Translations under genes and position numbers: made by a program
Source of the DNA: Vreelandella boliviensis LC1
Lineage (GTDB): Bacteria; Pseudomonadota; Gammaproteobacteria; Pseudomonadales; Halomonadaceae
Direction: 5' to 3'
Length of the DNA: 64,000 nt
Assembly (NCBI RefSeq): GCF_000236035.1
Contig: NZ_JH393257.1
Span: 397,035 to 461,034, forward strand
Notes under the pieces: model-generated
Seen by the model: only the letters and a program-made list of their open reading frames with translations
What the model was told of the DNA's origin: nothing
Database searches by the model: none
Shown: positions 16,621-26,447 of the stretch, piece after piece
Layout of the letters: each line of letters opens with the position of its first letter
Numbering within the stretch: position 1 is the first letter of the stretch

Positions 16621-17175
16621 TTAGAGGCTGGCCTCGAAACCGGCTTCGATCAATGCACATTGCAGCATGGCCTGGGCCATGTACTTCTTGACCATTCGTT
16701 CGGAAACGCCGAGTTCTTCAGCAATCTGCCGATAGGGTTTGCCGTGCAGTTGAGAGGCCAGAAAGGCAGTGGCGACCTTTTCAGGCAGTCGCGACAGCAT
16801 ACGGTCTATCTCGCACAGGGTCTCGATGACGATCTGCTGGTGTTCGGCGGAGGGCAAATGCGCCTCAGCGCGGGCAGCCAGCGCCTCTTGCCAAGCCCTT
16901 TCGATATCCTGGCGTCGCCAATGATCAACGCACAGCCCTTTAGCCATGCGGCTAAGGTAGGCTCTGGCACCGTCGAAGCTATCCAGATGCCGCGGCGTTT
17001 GCAGCAGGCGCACAAAGGCGTCTTGGGCCAGGTCTGCCGCCGATTCGCCGCAGCCCAACCGCCGACTCAGCAACTGCTGCAACCAGGGGTGATGGTGGTG
17101 ATAGAGCTGACTGAGTGAGTCCCGGCAGCCGGTGTGGTATGCCGTGGTTTCGGCTGATGGGGGTGCCGCCGCCAT
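16621..17175 (-). CDS. fecI: FecI-family ECF sigma factor (cassette 3)
   Basis: The product is a 184-residue ECF sigma factor with region 2 (LYHHHHPWLQQLLSRRLGC, DLAQDAFVRLLQ) and region 4 (PYRQIAEELGVSERMVKKYM). It heads the third cassette and is divergent from the glutamate decarboxylase unit across a 364-bp gap. A weaker Fur-like site stands 27-45 bp upstream. It should drive transcription of receptor 3 on a signal from FecR 3. Confidence 0.9.
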   Translation of the reverse strand: MAAAPPSAETTAYHTGCRDSLSQLYHHHHPWLQQLLSRRLGCGESAADLAQDAFVRLLQTPRHLDSFDGARAYLSRMAKGLCVDHWRRQDIERAWQEALAARAEAHLPSAEHQQIVIETLCEIDRMLSRLPEKVATAFLASQLHGKPYRQIAEELGVSERMVKKYMAQAMLQCALIEAGFEASL

Positions 17176-17539
17176 AAGAAATAGTCCAACGCCATTTTCG
17201 AAAATGATTCTTATTCTTTTTCAATTCGAAAGCAGTGTCAATGCCTGTCAAGGTAGTAGAGACAGCATACTCAAACATTTCATGCCAATTGAGATCTGCG
17301 ACAGAAAATATCGGCAGATTACTCTTAATTAAACTAATCTAATATATAACCGCTTTCCTTTTTGGATTATCAAATTTTACTTAGCATATAAATTTCGTAG
17401 GAAGCCTGCCACTAACCTAAAAGATGGCTTTGGGGTGCTAGTACACAGAGCAGTTGGATTTTGTTTGGCTATCAAGTATGCAAATCACCACAGAGCCGCG
17501 AATTCACTAACGTACCCTCGAAAAAAAAGGAAATTTAGC
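17176..17539. other. Divergent intergenic region between fecI 3 and the glutamate decarboxylase gene
   Basis: This 364-bp A/T-rich gap holds both promoters. A Fur-like sequence lies at 17202-17220, next to fecI. The decarboxylase ribosome binding site AAAAGGAAA is at 17525-17533. An open frame continues upstream of the decarboxylase start from 17435, but its 35 residues do not look like any decarboxylase N-terminus. I see no further gene or repeat. Confidence 0.6.
17202..17220 (-). promoter_or_regulatory. Weak Fur box candidate upstream of fecI (cassette 3)
   Basis: AAATGATTCTTATTCTTTT contains TGAT and ATT half-site elements with the spacing of the Fur model, matching about 9 of 14 positions. 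The position, 27-45 bp before fecI, fits the better sites in cassettes 1 and 2. Confidence 0.4.
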
Positions 17540-18922
17540 ATGCCCATTCACCGCATTAATTTAGACGATCAATCGAGCTTACGAGATGTTTATGCAACCA
17601 ACACTTCAGAAAAGAGCCTACCTAAATTTCGGATACCAGAGCAGCGTACTGAACCGCATGCGGCCTACTCGCTGGTGAGAGATGAGCTTTTATTGGATGG
17701 CAATGCTCGACAAAACCTCGCCACGTTCTGCACCACATGGGTGGATGATGAAGTTAAGCAATTGATGACGGATGCCGTCGACAAAAACATGATCGACAAG
17801 GATGAGTATCCTCAAACAGCGGAGATCGAGAACCGCTGCGTACATATTCTCGCAGATCTATGGCACGCCCAGAAATCATGGGAAACAGTAGGGTGCTCTA
17901 CAACAGGTTCAAGCGAAGCAGCAATGTTGGGTGGCCTGGCATTCAAATGGAAGTGGCGCCAGCGCAGGGAAGCAGAAGGTAAAGACACCAGCAAGCCGAA
18001 CATCGTGACTGGACCTGTGCAAATCTGCTGGAAAAAATTCGCGCGGTATTTCGATGTTGAAATCAGGGAAGTTCCCCTTGAAGGCGATGCTCTTGGCCTG
18101 CAGCCAGGGGATCTCCGAAAGTATTGCGATGAGAATACCATCGGTGTCGTTGCTACGCTCGGCGTTACATTCACAGGTATTTATGAACCGGTTGAGGCTT
18201 TGGCCTGTGAGTTGGATGCGCTAGAGCGCGATCTAGGATTAGATATCCCAATTCATGTCGATGCTGCATCCGGTGGTTTTATTGCTCCATTTATACAACG
18301 TGACTTGGTGTGGGATTTTCAAATTGAACGGGTTCGGTCTATTAATGCATCAGGACATAAGTATGGGCTTGCTCCATTAGGGGTGGGTTGGATTATTTGG
18401 GCATCGAAGGAAGACCTGCCCGAAGACCTGATCTTCTACGTTGACTATCTCGGCGGTAACATGCCGACCTTCGCGCTCAACTTTTCCCGTCCAGGCGGTG
18501 AGATCATAGCTCAATACTACAATTTCTTGCGCCTCGGCCGCGATGGCTACACAGCCATTCAGCAAGCCTGCTCTGATACGGCGCAGTGGCTGGGAGCTAA
18601 ACTAGCCAAAATTGGACCCTTCGAAATGGTGTATGACGGGCATGGCGGCTTACCTGCTGTCGCCTACAAACTGACTGACTTAGATCATGGCTTTACCCTT
18701 TATGATCTTTCAGAGCGGTTGCGGATGCGTGGTTGGCAGATAGCATCCTACCCCCTGCCATCAAACCGGCAAGAAACCGTCGTTCAACGCATTCTGATCC
18801 GCCATGGTGTCAGTCGTGATCTGGCTCACCTTCTTCTTGATGACATGAAGCGAGCGATCAACCATTTAGCGCAGAACCCTGTGCCACACTCGACCGCAAA
18901 ACCGGGGTTCCACCATGGCTAA
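17540..18922 (+). CDS. gadB: Glutamate decarboxylase
   Basis: The product is a 460-residue PLP-dependent group II decarboxylase converting glutamate to GABA with uptake of one proton. The motif SINASGHKYGLAPLGVGW carries the PLP lysine at residue 274, and HVDAASGGFIAPF carries the PLP-pyridine aspartate. The length agrees with E. coli GadB (about 466). The ATG at 17540 is chosen for its AAAAGGAAA leader and for the GadB-like N-terminus. The gene overlaps the next by 8 bp (ATGGCTAA), so an operon with the exchanger is certain in layout. The C-terminus (PGFHHG) keeps the HHG type tail of bacterial GADs. Function: acid or osmotic stress, inferred. Confidence 0.93.
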   Translation: MPIHRINLDDQSSLRDVYATNTSEKSLPKFRIPEQRTEPHAAYSLVRDELLLDGNARQNLATFCTTWVDDEVKQLMTDAVDKNMIDKDEYPQTAEIENRCVHILADLWHAQKSWETVGCSTTGSSEAAMLGGLAFKWKWRQRREAEGKDTSKPNIVTGPVQICWKKFARYFDVEIREVPLEGDALGLQPGDLRKYCDENTIGVVATLGVTFTGIYEPVEALACELDALERDLGLDIPIHVDAASGGFIAPFIQRDLVWDFQIERVRSINASGHKYGLAPLGVGWIIWASKEDLPEDLIFYVDYLGGNMPTFALNFSRPGGEIIAQYYNFLRLGRDGYTAIQQACSDTAQWLGAKLAKIGPFEMVYDGHGGLPAVAYKLTDLDHGFTLYDLSERLRMRGWQIASYPLPSNRQETVVQRILIRHGVSRDLAHLLLDDMKRAINHLAQNPVPHSTAKPGFHHG

Positions 18923-20813
18923 GATGCATAAGTGCGATGCAGCACTCAATAACACCTTCGTTTTCAAAGCTTGTTTAACATTAATGTTTGTCGCAGGGCC
19001 TGCCGCGGCTCAACGTGAAACGCCCTCCGAGGGGGGGCGCGTGATCGGGCAGATTTTCGATAGAATAGAACCAGTAGCTGAAACAGGACTTCATGGATTT
19101 TTTCAGCTATTAGGAAATCAGCCAATTGCATTCATTCTTCTCGTTCTTACTTTTGGCACCCTAGTCGGGAAGTTAAATGTAAAGGATGTCTCGCTCGGCT
19201 CTACTGCAGGCACCTTGCTTGTGGGGGTCGTAATATCAATGATCGCTGAGGCTGCCTACGGAATAACCTATTCCATCCCTGGAATTTTATCTTCATTCAT
19301 GCTCCTGCTTTTCATGTACGCCCTTGGCCTGAAAGTCGGGCCGCAGTTCTTTTCAGGGCTACGCAAGGGAGGTCTTGCCTTTATTGGAATAGGTATCATC
19401 GTTTGGGCTTTGAATTGGATCATTTGCTATGTCGGCGCATCTTGGGCAGGGCTGGCCCCAGGCTATGCAACGGGGCTCATTTCGGGCAGCTACACTATTA
19501 CGGCAATTCTCGGTGTAGGCCAAGGAGCATTAGCTAGTGGCGCCTATGCTCCTCCCCCAGGGATGACCATCGAAGAGGTTGGGGCCAATATGGCCGCAGC
19601 CTATGCCATTAGCTATGTGCTGTCGAGTATCGGCATTATCTTGTTGATCCGCTATCTTCCGCGTATTTTCGGCCGTGATGCTAAGGCCGACGCAAAACTT
19701 GCTGAGGCCGATTATAGTGGTGGTGCTACGCATCCAGTGCCTGGGGCGCCGGGGGCTTTGACTATAGGGTTCTCTCCGTATGATCTACGCGCTTTTTCCG
19801 TAACCCACGACAGCTTTGTAGGACGTAGTCTGTCGCAGTTGATCAACGACTACCCCCAGGTTCCAATCCTGCGTGTAGTGCGCGATGAAGCGGTGTTGGA
19901 ACTTTCTGCCAACACTATTCTCACCATGAACGATATCGTGACCGTGCGTGCGAATGTGCACGACCTGATTCTCAGGGAAGGTGAACTGATAGGGCCCGAA
20001 TCCGATAGTCAGCTTGCTCGTAGCGTTCCTTTGGAGGTCGCGGACATTCATGTTGGTTCGCATGCGGTCTCAGGTAAGACTCTCAAAGAACTGGCAAGCC
20101 ATGGAACTGGAGGTGTTGAGGTACAAGCCCTATTTCGAGGTGGTAACGAACTCCCATTTGGGCCTAAAAGCATCGTACTATTTGGCGATGTGCTACGCTT
20201 AACAGGCCCTGACATTGCACTTAAAGCCGCAGCGAAGCAACTTGGCGGTCACGCGATTCTGCCAACCATGAAATCCGAAGTACTTTATCTGGCACTAGCC
20301 ATGCTGGCGGGGTATCTAGTTGGTATCGTGACTGTCACTGTTTCTGGCATTCCTTTCTCGTTAGGAACCTCGGCAGGGTGCATTCTTGCAGGTGTGGGAG
20401 TCAGCTATTTCCGCAGCCGGAACCCTGAATTTGGTGGGCCAGTCCATGAGGGAGCGCGTAGCTTTCTACAGGACTTTGGACTGAATGCATTTGTTGCCGT
20501 TCTCTCCGCCAATGTCGGGCCAAAAGTCATCACGGCTTTAGGAGGTGACACAATCTTATGGCTGGCATTGATTGGCACTATCGGTGCGCTGTTGCCGCCA
20601 CTAATTGCTTTTTGGGTCGGCATTAGATTTTTCGGTCTCAACTCCATTATCGCTGATGGCGCGACTACCGGTGGGCGTAATAGCACACCGGGCCTGAACG
20701 CCATTATTGAAGAATCGGGAAGCTCAGTGGCCGCTGTCCCCTACCCTGTGAGCTATGCCCTTACGACCGTACTGGCGCTAATCGGTGGTTACTTATCAAT
20801 GATTTTATCCTAA
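18915..20813 (+). CDS. AspT-family (aspartate:alanine-type) exchanger, probably glutamate/GABA antiporter
   Basis: This 632-residue membrane protein belongs to the aspartate-alanine exchanger family. It has two hydrophobic blocks (about 60-240 and 455-632) flanking two RCK_C/TrkA_C-like domains (about 280-350 and 370-435). The family motif GGRNSTPGLNAIIEESGS is intact near the C-terminus. Unusually, the first helices are preceded by what looks like a signal peptide (CLTLMFVAGPAAAQ, residues about 19-32). It is translationally coupled to glutamate decarboxylase, and in place of the APC-type GadC it is the natural candidate for electrogenic glutamate:GABA exchange. Family firm, substrate inferred. 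A run of seven G lies near codon 39. Confidence 0.85.
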   Translation: MAKMHKCDAALNNTFVFKACLTLMFVAGPAAAQRETPSEGGRVIGQIFDRIEPVAETGLHGFFQLLGNQPIAFILLVLTFGTLVGKLNVKDVSLGSTAGTLLVGVVISMIAEAAYGITYSIPGILSSFMLLLFMYALGLKVGPQFFSGLRKGGLAFIGIGIIVWALNWIICYVGASWAGLAPGYATGLISGSYTITAILGVGQGALASGAYAPPPGMTIEEVGANMAAAYAISYVLSSIGIILLIRYLPRIFGRDAKADAKLAEADYSGGATHPVPGAPGALTIGFSPYDLRAFSVTHDSFVGRSLSQLINDYPQVPILRVVRDEAVLELSANTILTMNDIVTVRANVHDLILREGELIGPESDSQLARSVPLEVADIHVGSHAVSGKTLKELASHGTGGVEVQALFRGGNELPFGPKSIVLFGDVLRLTGPDIALKAAAKQLGGHAILPTMKSEVLYLALAMLAGYLVGIVTVTVSGIPFSLGTSAGCILAGVGVSYFRSRNPEFGGPVHEGARSFLQDFGLNAFVAVLSANVGPKVITALGGDTILWLALIGTIGALLPPLIAFWVGIRFFGLNSIIADGATTGGRNSTPGLNAIIEESGSSVAAVPYPVSYALTTVLALIGGYLSMILS

Positions 20814-20842
20814 TAGATCAGCTAGCCAGATAATCGGTACGG

Positions 20843-22501
20843 CTAGTCGCTCACCCTTGCCACCGCATCGCGACTGGCGGCTTCACGCTGTTCGCCGGTG
20901 AGTTCGACCAACTGACCCTGGCGCATTTCCAGCAACCGGTCGGCCTGGTCGAAGTAATGATCATCGTGGCTGATGACCACCAGCGTCTTGCCCAACGCCC
21001 TAAGCTCCGGCAGTAGCTCACGGTAGAAGACTCGCCGAAACTGCGGATCCTGGTCGGCCGCCCACTCGTCCAGCAGCAACAGGTCGCGCTGCTCCGCCAC
21101 GGCCAGCAGCATCGCCAGACGCTTGCGTTGGCCCTGGGAGAGGTTAATGTTGGTGACGCGATTACCGTCAAAGTCGAGCTTGCTGTGCATGCCTAGAGCC
21201 GCCAGCCACTCTTCCATTAGCGCCGGGTCGGGTGACTCGCCCGCGGGGCCCATCAAACGGTCAAATAGATGCAGGTCGGTATAAATCGCCGAGAAGTGTT
21301 GGCGATAGCGTGTCCAGTCCTCCTCCTGCAGCGGCCTACCATCGACTCGGACAGAGCCGCTTTGCGGCTGGTAAAGCCCTGTTAGAAGCCTCGCCAGGGT
21401 CGATTTGCCACTGCCGTTGCCACCAATCAGAAACACCACTTCGCCGCGATTTAAGGTCAGATCGATAGGGCCGATAGCAAAGCCCGGCCGGGATTCCTCA
21501 TCCGGGTAGCGATAGCTGACCTGCTCCAGGGTTAGCGTCTGCCAGTTGTGGCGCAGCGAAGAGTGGCCGAATGCCTCACGGTGCTCTGCCAGGTCTAAAC
21601 TGCTGATCTTTTCGAACGCTACCCGGGCGTTAATTAGCGTCGGAAAGGCACCAATGGCCTGCATCAGCGGCCCACGTAGAAACAGTAGCGTGAGTGAGAA
21701 CGTCGTGGCGACCTGCACCGATGCCCAGCCCAGACCATTGGCCAGGAAGAACGCTAGGCCAATCGCCCCCAGCATCATGATGTTGAACCAGTTCACCGCG
21801 CTAAGATGGTAGGTATCACCAAGTATAAAATGGCGCCGACAATCCTTTGCGTTAGGGGTGTAGACATCGCGATACAGCCATTCGGCACGGTCGCGATTGA
21901 GCGCCAACTCTTTGCGCCCTTCGATTACCGATTGATAATCCGCGTAGAGGCGATCCTGTATTTCGCGCAGTTTGGCCATATGCCCATAGACCCGCGCCAC
22001 CAAGCGTATACCAATTAAAATAGTCACGATCACCCAGAGCGCGGTGACCCCCAGCATGGCAGGCGAAAGCCACGCCAGGTAAAGCGTGGCGCCGATCGTC
22101 AGCACCCCACCCTGCACCAGTTCCGGCAAGCGTATAAACGCAACGGTCACTGAACTCACGTCGGTGGAGAGGCTCGCCAACAGGCGCGCACTGCCAATCT
22201 GCTCGGCGCGTTCGATATTGGTATCCAGAATTCGCTTGATCAACTGCCCCCGCAGCCGGTAGACGAAATGATGACCCAGCGTGGTCAGCGCCAACTGGGA
22301 TGCCAAGGTAATAACCAGTAGCAGCGCTATCAGCCCCAGGAACTCGGGCAGTATGCGCCAAGGGTCAGTGAAAGTACCCAGCAGCCGTTGATTGATAAAA
22401 GCGATGACACCAATGCCCAAGCCAGCGCTTATTAGGCTAAGTACCACCACGGCCACAAACGGCCAGCGGTAATCACGCCATACAATCCTCAACAGCTCCA
22501 T
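20843..22501 (-). CDS. Cyclic-peptide/siderophore exporter, SyrD/PvdE/YojI-type ABC transporter (copy 1)
   Basis: The product is a 552-residue half-transporter with a fused six-helix membrane domain (about 1-310) and a C-terminal ATPase. Walker A is GGNGSGKST, Walker [14 protein letters not shown], and the signature is [10 protein letters not shown], the LSxGQ variant typical of the YojI/SyrD/PvdE group rather than LSGGQ. Members export cyclic lipopeptides, pyoverdine precursors or microcin J25. AAAGGAG precedes the start. It is the third gene after fhuB and fhuF, 27 bp behind fhuF. A close paralogue lies at 39437. No biosynthetic genes accompany it, so the substrate is unknown; recycling of desferri-siderophore is a possibility. 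Confidence 0.85.
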   Translation of the reverse strand: MELLRIVWRDYRWPFVAVVVLSLISAGLGIGVIAFINQRLLGTFTDPWRILPEFLGLIALLLVITLASQLALTTLGHHFVYRLRGQLIKRILDTNIERAEQIGSARLLASLSTDVSSVTVAFIRLPELVQGGVLTIGATLYLAWLSPAMLGVTALWVIVTILIGIRLVARVYGHMAKLREIQDRLYADYQSVIEGRKELALNRDRAEWLYRDVYTPNAKDCRRHFILGDTYHLSAVNWFNIMMLGAIGLAFFLANGLGWASVQVATTFSLTLLFLRGPLMQAIGAFPTLINARVAFEKISSLDLAEHREAFGHSSLRHNWQTLTLEQVSYRYPDEESRPGFAIGPIDLTLNRGEVVFLIGGNGSGKSTLARLLTGLYQPQSGSVRVDGRPLQEEDWTRYRQHFSAIYTDLHLFDRLMGPAGESPDPALMEEWLAALGMHSKLDFDGNRVTNINLSQGQRKRLAMLLAVAEQRDLLLLDEWAADQDPQFRRVFYRELLPELRALGKTLVVISHDDHYFDQADRLLEMRQGQLVELTGEQREAASRDAVARVSD

Positions 22502-22528
22502 GACAAGGCTCCTTTGGCGATTCGAAGG

Positions 22529-23317
22529 TTAGCGCCGACGCTTGGCCGGCTTATTTTCAGGTTTTAGCGGGCAGCCGCCGCAAAGTGGCTCCCCCCGCGG
22601 CCGGTATTTGATACAGCACAGCCGCCTCACCCGGGTTGGCGTCTCACCACCCAGTTCCAGATAGCGCACTGGCTGATAAAGCCGATTGCGGCGCCCATCG
22701 GGGAGCGTCTTGGTATCGAGATAATCCAGCAGCGGGTCACCCGCGCCGATGAATTCCGGAAGCCGCGAGCAGGTCTTCCCCACGAACTCCACATAGGCGC
22801 CAAGGTTGCTCCAAAACACTTTGGTAGAAAGCCCAGAGACCGCTGCAAGCGCCTCAATCAGTGGCGCACAGTGGTCGTCAAAAAGCGTGGTAAAGCGTGT
22901 CTGGGGCGCTTGAGAGGAGAGCGGGACGCCACCATGGGGCAACCAGATACGCCCGGTCTGACCTTTATCGCCAAGCGCCAGCCGTAGTTCGTTTATACCC
23001 ACCGGCAACGCGTAACCGAGGAGCAGATTGGCCACCAGCGTCGGAATCGAGACAATGCTGAAATGATACTTCGACCAGATTGAAGCAACGGCTTTGCGGT
23101 CGGCACCTTCACCGTGGCTGCGGCCGTAGCGCGCCAATTGCTCACTCAAGAAGCCTCGATCCAGCAACCCAGAGGTTGCCAGTGTCGGTTCGTCAGGCTG
23201 ACCAAACGCTGGGGCTTTCAGGTTATCCAGCGGCGGCTGGCGGTACAGCGCTAACAGCGCCTCCGCGGGATCCATCGTTGCTGAAAGCTCACTCGGTTTG
23301 GTCGCCACATGACTCAT
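22529..23317 (-). CDS. fhuF: FhuF-like siderophore-iron reductase
   Basis: The product is a 262-residue cytoplasmic [2Fe-2S] protein of the FhuF family, which reduces ferric hydroxamate siderophores to release iron. The four cluster ligands are C234, C235, C246 and C249 in the pattern CC-x10-C-x2-C near the C-terminus. The ATG at 23317 overlaps the fhuB stop as ATGA, so the two are translationally coupled; a longer frame extending to 23416 inside fhuB is not credible. The direct coupling to the permease places it at the point of cytoplasmic iron release. The charged tail (PAKRRR) follows the cluster. Confidence 0.88.
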   Translation of the reverse strand: MSHVATKPSELSATMDPAEALLALYRQPPLDNLKAPAFGQPDEPTLATSGLLDRGFLSEQLARYGRSHGEGADRKAVASIWSKYHFSIVSIPTLVANLLLGYALPVGINELRLALGDKGQTGRIWLPHGGVPLSSQAPQTRFTTLFDDHCAPLIEALAAVSGLSTKVFWSNLGAYVEFVGKTCSRLPEFIGAGDPLLDYLDTKTLPDGRRNRLYQPVRYLELGGETPTRVRRLCCIKYRPRGEPLCGGCPLKPENKPAKRRR

Positions 23318-25314
23318 AGCCGCCGCAGTCCCCACATAAAGTAAGCGCCGCCGATCAGGGAGGCGACCAAGCCGGCCGGCATCTCGTATGGGAAAATAAT
23401 CTGACGGCCGACCCAATCCGCCAGCACCATCAACAGCATACCAATCAACGCCGCGCCCAGCAGATGCTGCCCTGCCCGGGAGAAGCCGACCAAACGCGCC
23501 ATATGCGGCGCCAGCAAGCCAATAAACGACAGCGGCCCAACCACCAGGGTGGCGCAGGCGGTGAGTAGCGCCACCAGCAATAGCAGCGCCAGGCGGGCAC
23601 GGTTCAGCGTTACTCCAAGCGCTTTGGCGGTAGGCGCGCCTAATGGCAAGATATCCAGCCAGCGGGTAAAGGGCAGCGTGACCAGCGCCAGTACGGCGGC
23701 GATACCGCCGACGACAACGGCATTGGTGATATCCACATAGTAGGTAGAGCCCGCCAGCCAGGCGATCACCTGCTGGCCGCGAGGGTCGCCACCCGCCAGC
23801 ATCACGCTACGCACCGCATCAAACAGCGCACTGACCGCCACCCCGGTGAGCAGCAAACGTTCGGGGAGATAACCGCTCTTGCGGTTGATACCCACCAGCA
23901 CCAGCAGCGTTGCGAAAGCCCCTAACGTTCCCACACCAATCAGCATCATATTAGTGGGCGCTGGCAGCAGGAAAATCCCCAGAATCAGCGCAATGGCACA
24001 GCCACCGCTGATGCCCAACACTTCAGGGCTGGCCATCGGGTTGGCGGAAAGGCGCTGCAGAATCGTGCCGGCAATCGCCAGCATTAACCCGCTGGCGGCG
24101 GCCGCCCTTACCCGCGGCATGCGCCACTGCATCACGTTCCAGTTATCCGGCGCCAGCCAATACCAGCCATCTACGCCCTGGCCAAACAGCAAGCCGAGGA
24201 TCGTTGCCCCCAGTAACGCGAGGATTAAACCAGTGGCTAAACGTGACGGCGCAGGGTGGCGATGAGCGAAAACACCCGCCCCTTTCGGCGGCTGGTCGCC
24301 TTGGAGTTTCAGGCGTGGGATCAGCCACATTAACAGCGGTGCCCCCAGGGCACCGGTAATCGCCCCGGTGGGGATAAAGGCCGCCACCATGCCCCCGAAC
24401 TGCTGCAGCAGCAGATCCGTGGTGGTCAGCAGCACAGCCCCAAGCAGCGCCGACCACAACAGCCGCGGCCCTAACCGGCGTGCCCCGGCCATGCGCACAA
24501 TATTGGGCGCTGCCAAGCCGATAAAACCGATGATGCCCACCACGCTGACAATGCTCCCGGTAATAAATACTGCCAGTCCCATGCCCGCAAAACGCAGATA
24601 GGTCAGCGAAACCCCCAGGCTCTTGGCGCTGGCATCGTCCAGCTCCAATACTGCCAGAGGGCGCAGCAGAAACCAGGCGGCAACACAGCTAATCGCCAGC
24701 CGTGGCCAGAGAATCGCCACACCATCCCAACCGTTTTGCGCCAGCGAGCCCGCGCCCCAAATCAGCAGTCCCGAGAGCGCCTCGTGGTTAAACAGCAGCA
24801 ACGCAGTGGATAGCGCCCCCAGGTACAAATTAACGACCAGACCTGACAGCACCACCACAATAGGCGCCAGCCCGCGCCGCCACGAGAGCAGGAAAACTAA
24901 CCCAACCGCCAGCGCGCCACCCAATAAGGCGACCCATTCGCGCCCAGCGACAAGCAGCCCCGGCGCCAGCAAGGTGGCGGTCATCAACGCCAGGTTAGCG
25001 CCCGATGCCACCCCTAGGGTGGTGGGCGAGGCCAGCGGGTTGCGCAGCACCTGCTGCATGAGCACGCCTGCCAGCCCCAAGCCGCCCCCGGCCAGCAGCG
25101 CGATCGAAAGGCGCGGCCACCAAGCGTAGTAAAGCAGCAACTCATCAACGTTTTCAAAAGAGGGCGCCACTAATGCCTGCAGGCCTAGTGTAAGACCGCC
25201 TTGGCCCTCTAGGCCCACCCAAAACAGCACCACCATGGGCAGGCTAAGCAATAGGCAGGCTTTAGCGGGCGACATCCCCCCCATTCGTTGGGCAAATTGC
25301 GCGGCGCCTAGCAT
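23314..25314 (-). CDS. fhuB: Fused ferric-siderophore ABC permease FhuB
   Basis: This 666-residue integral membrane protein is a tandem fusion of two FecCD/BtuC-type permease domains (about 1-330 and 340-666), as in E. coli FhuB. Each half has the conserved pattern ending [13 protein letters not shown] or [13 protein letters not shown], the cytoplasmic loop that contacts the ATPase. It starts at ATG 25314 with AGGGGG upstream. It is the only siderophore permease in the window and should serve all five FhuD-type binding proteins, together with the ATPase at 38546. It is divergent from the SIP gene across a very good Fur box. Confidence 0.92.
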   Translation of the reverse strand: MLGAAQFAQRMGGMSPAKACLLLSLPMVVLFWVGLEGQGGLTLGLQALVAPSFENVDELLLYYAWWPRLSIALLAGGGLGLAGVLMQQVLRNPLASPTTLGVASGANLALMTATLLAPGLLVAGREWVALLGGALAVGLVFLLSWRRGLAPIVVVLSGLVVNLYLGALSTALLLFNHEALSGLLIWGAGSLAQNGWDGVAILWPRLAISCVAAWFLLRPLAVLELDDASAKSLGVSLTYLRFAGMGLAVFITGSIVSVVGIIGFIGLAAPNIVRMAGARRLGPRLLWSALLGAVLLTTTDLLLQQFGGMVAAFIPTGAITGALGAPLLMWLIPRLKLQGDQPPKGAGVFAHRHPAPSRLATGLILALLGATILGLLFGQGVDGWYWLAPDNWNVMQWRMPRVRAAAASGLMLAIAGTILQRLSANPMASPEVLGISGGCAIALILGIFLLPAPTNMMLIGVGTLGAFATLLVLVGINRKSGYLPERLLLTGVAVSALFDAVRSVMLAGGDPRGQQVIAWLAGSTYYVDITNAVVVGGIAAVLALVTLPFTRWLDILPLGAPTAKALGVTLNRARLALLLLVALLTACATLVVGPLSFIGLLAPHMARLVGFSRAGQHLLGAALIGMLLMVLADWVGRQIIFPYEMPAGLVASLIGGAYFMWGLRRL

Positions 25315-25451
25315 AGCGAGCCCCCTATTGTAATAACCGAACAGTTCGCCAAAAGAGACGTGATAGGCAGCAGCGTCATTTTCTTAGCCTTACTATTTAT
25401 AAATGCGAGTTGATGGGAGTTAGTGATTAAATTATTAACAACGATTCTAAA

Positions 25452-25466
25452 TGATAATAATTAGCA
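25452..25466. promoter_or_regulatory. Fur box between fhuB and the SIP gene
   Basis: TGATAATAATTAGCA matches the 7-1-7 Fur model TGATAAT-N-ATTATCA at 13 of 14 positions, the best Fur site seen here. It lies in the 188-bp divergent gap, 37 bp before the SIP start and 138 bp before fhuB, so it may control both. Confidence 0.8.
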
Positions 25467-25502
25467 CTACAATTGACACCTTTATTGATGGAGACAGTGA
25501 CT

Positions 25503-26447
25503 ATGGCGGCCAAGCAGAGCTACCGGCTTTTCGATATCACCCTCGCCCGGCGCACCCAGGTCAGCGCTTCGCTCGTCAGGTTTACCTTTACGGGCCCAGA
25601 CGTCGGCCACATGGCGACCTACGCCCCGGATCAGCGTGTCAAGCTATTCTTCCCCGAAGGCGGTGGCAGCCTCGACCCGCTGTTTGAAATCGCCAAGCTG
25701 GAGGAGCACGACTGGTACGGCGCCTACCGCGCACTGCCGGATGCCCAAAGGCCCTCAGCTCGCACCTACACCATTCGCGCTCTGCGCCCGGAACAAGCCG
25801 AGGTGGATGTGGAGTTCGTACTCCATGGTGACAATGGCCCCGCCTCACGTTGGGCAATACGCGCCCGCCCCGGCGACCGCCTTGCTATGACAGCCCCCGT
25901 CGCCAACGCGGATGGCCCAAAACTGGGTTACGAGTGGAAGCCGCCCCAGAACGTGCGCCGGATTCTGATTATCGCCGATGAAACCGCTCTCCCCGCCGCC
26001 GCTGGTATTCTGGAAACCCTCGATGACCTGCCTCTCAAACCCAGGGTCGAAGCGCTGTTCGAAGTGCCCCGCAGTGACGATGTTCAGCCGCTGCCCCAAG
26101 CCGCCAAGCTGCAGTGGTTGGCCCGCGATGCCGAGCACGGCTGCCAACACGGTGAGCTGCTGATGAGAGCGCTGCGCGATATCGATTTGCATAGGGAAAT
26201 TCAAGCGCTAGGCGGCACGCCTGCTAACGCTACTACCAGCGCCACGACCAACGACGAAAGCGACGATGAGGACGGCCCACTCTGGGAACCCGCCACTCTG
26301 GATGACAGCGCGCCCTTCTACGCCTGGATCGCCGCTGAAACCAAAGTCGCCATGAAGCTGCGTCGCTACTTGGTTAACGAGTGCGGGCTACCCAAACAGT
26401 ACGTCACCAGCATGGGCTACTGGCGCCAGGGCAAGGCCAATGGGTAA
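25503..26447 (+). CDS. Siderophore-interacting protein (SIP, ViuB-type flavin ferri-siderophore reductase)
   Basis: The product is a 314-residue cytoplasmic FAD protein. The SIP FAD-binding domain occupies about 10-150 (motif RTYTIRALRP; VLHGDNGPASRW), and the SIP C-terminal NAD(P)H-binding domain follows, ending FYAWIAAETKVAMKLRRYLV and SMGYWRQGK. It reduces ferric siderophores with NAD(P)H. The ATG at 25503 has GGAG at 9 bp; in-frame starts at 25473 (TTG) and 25488 lack one. It overlaps the following cytochrome b561 by 8 bp and lies next to the fhuB Fur box. A low-complexity Thr/Ser/Asp insert (about 250-268) looks like a flexible loop. Confidence 0.9.
   Translation: MAAKQSYRLFDITLARRTQVSASLVRFTFTGPDVGHMATYAPDQRVKLFFPEGGGSLDPLFEIAKLEEHDWYGAYRALPDAQRPSARTYTIRALRPEQAEVDVEFVLHGDNGPASRWAIRARPGDRLAMTAPVANADGPKLGYEWKPPQNVRRILIIADETALPAAAGILETLDDLPLKPRVEALFEVPRSDDVQPLPQAAKLQWLARDAEHGCQHGELLMRALRDIDLHREIQALGGTPANATTSATTNDESDDEDGPLWEPATLDDSAPFYAWIAAETKVAMKLRRYLVNECGLPKQYVTSMGYWRQGKANG

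Noticed and set aside
20821-20847. Hairpin GCTAGCC / GGCTAGT between the AspT-type gene and exporter 1
   Set aside because: Six to seven base pairs with a long loop and no T tract; too weak to call a terminator.
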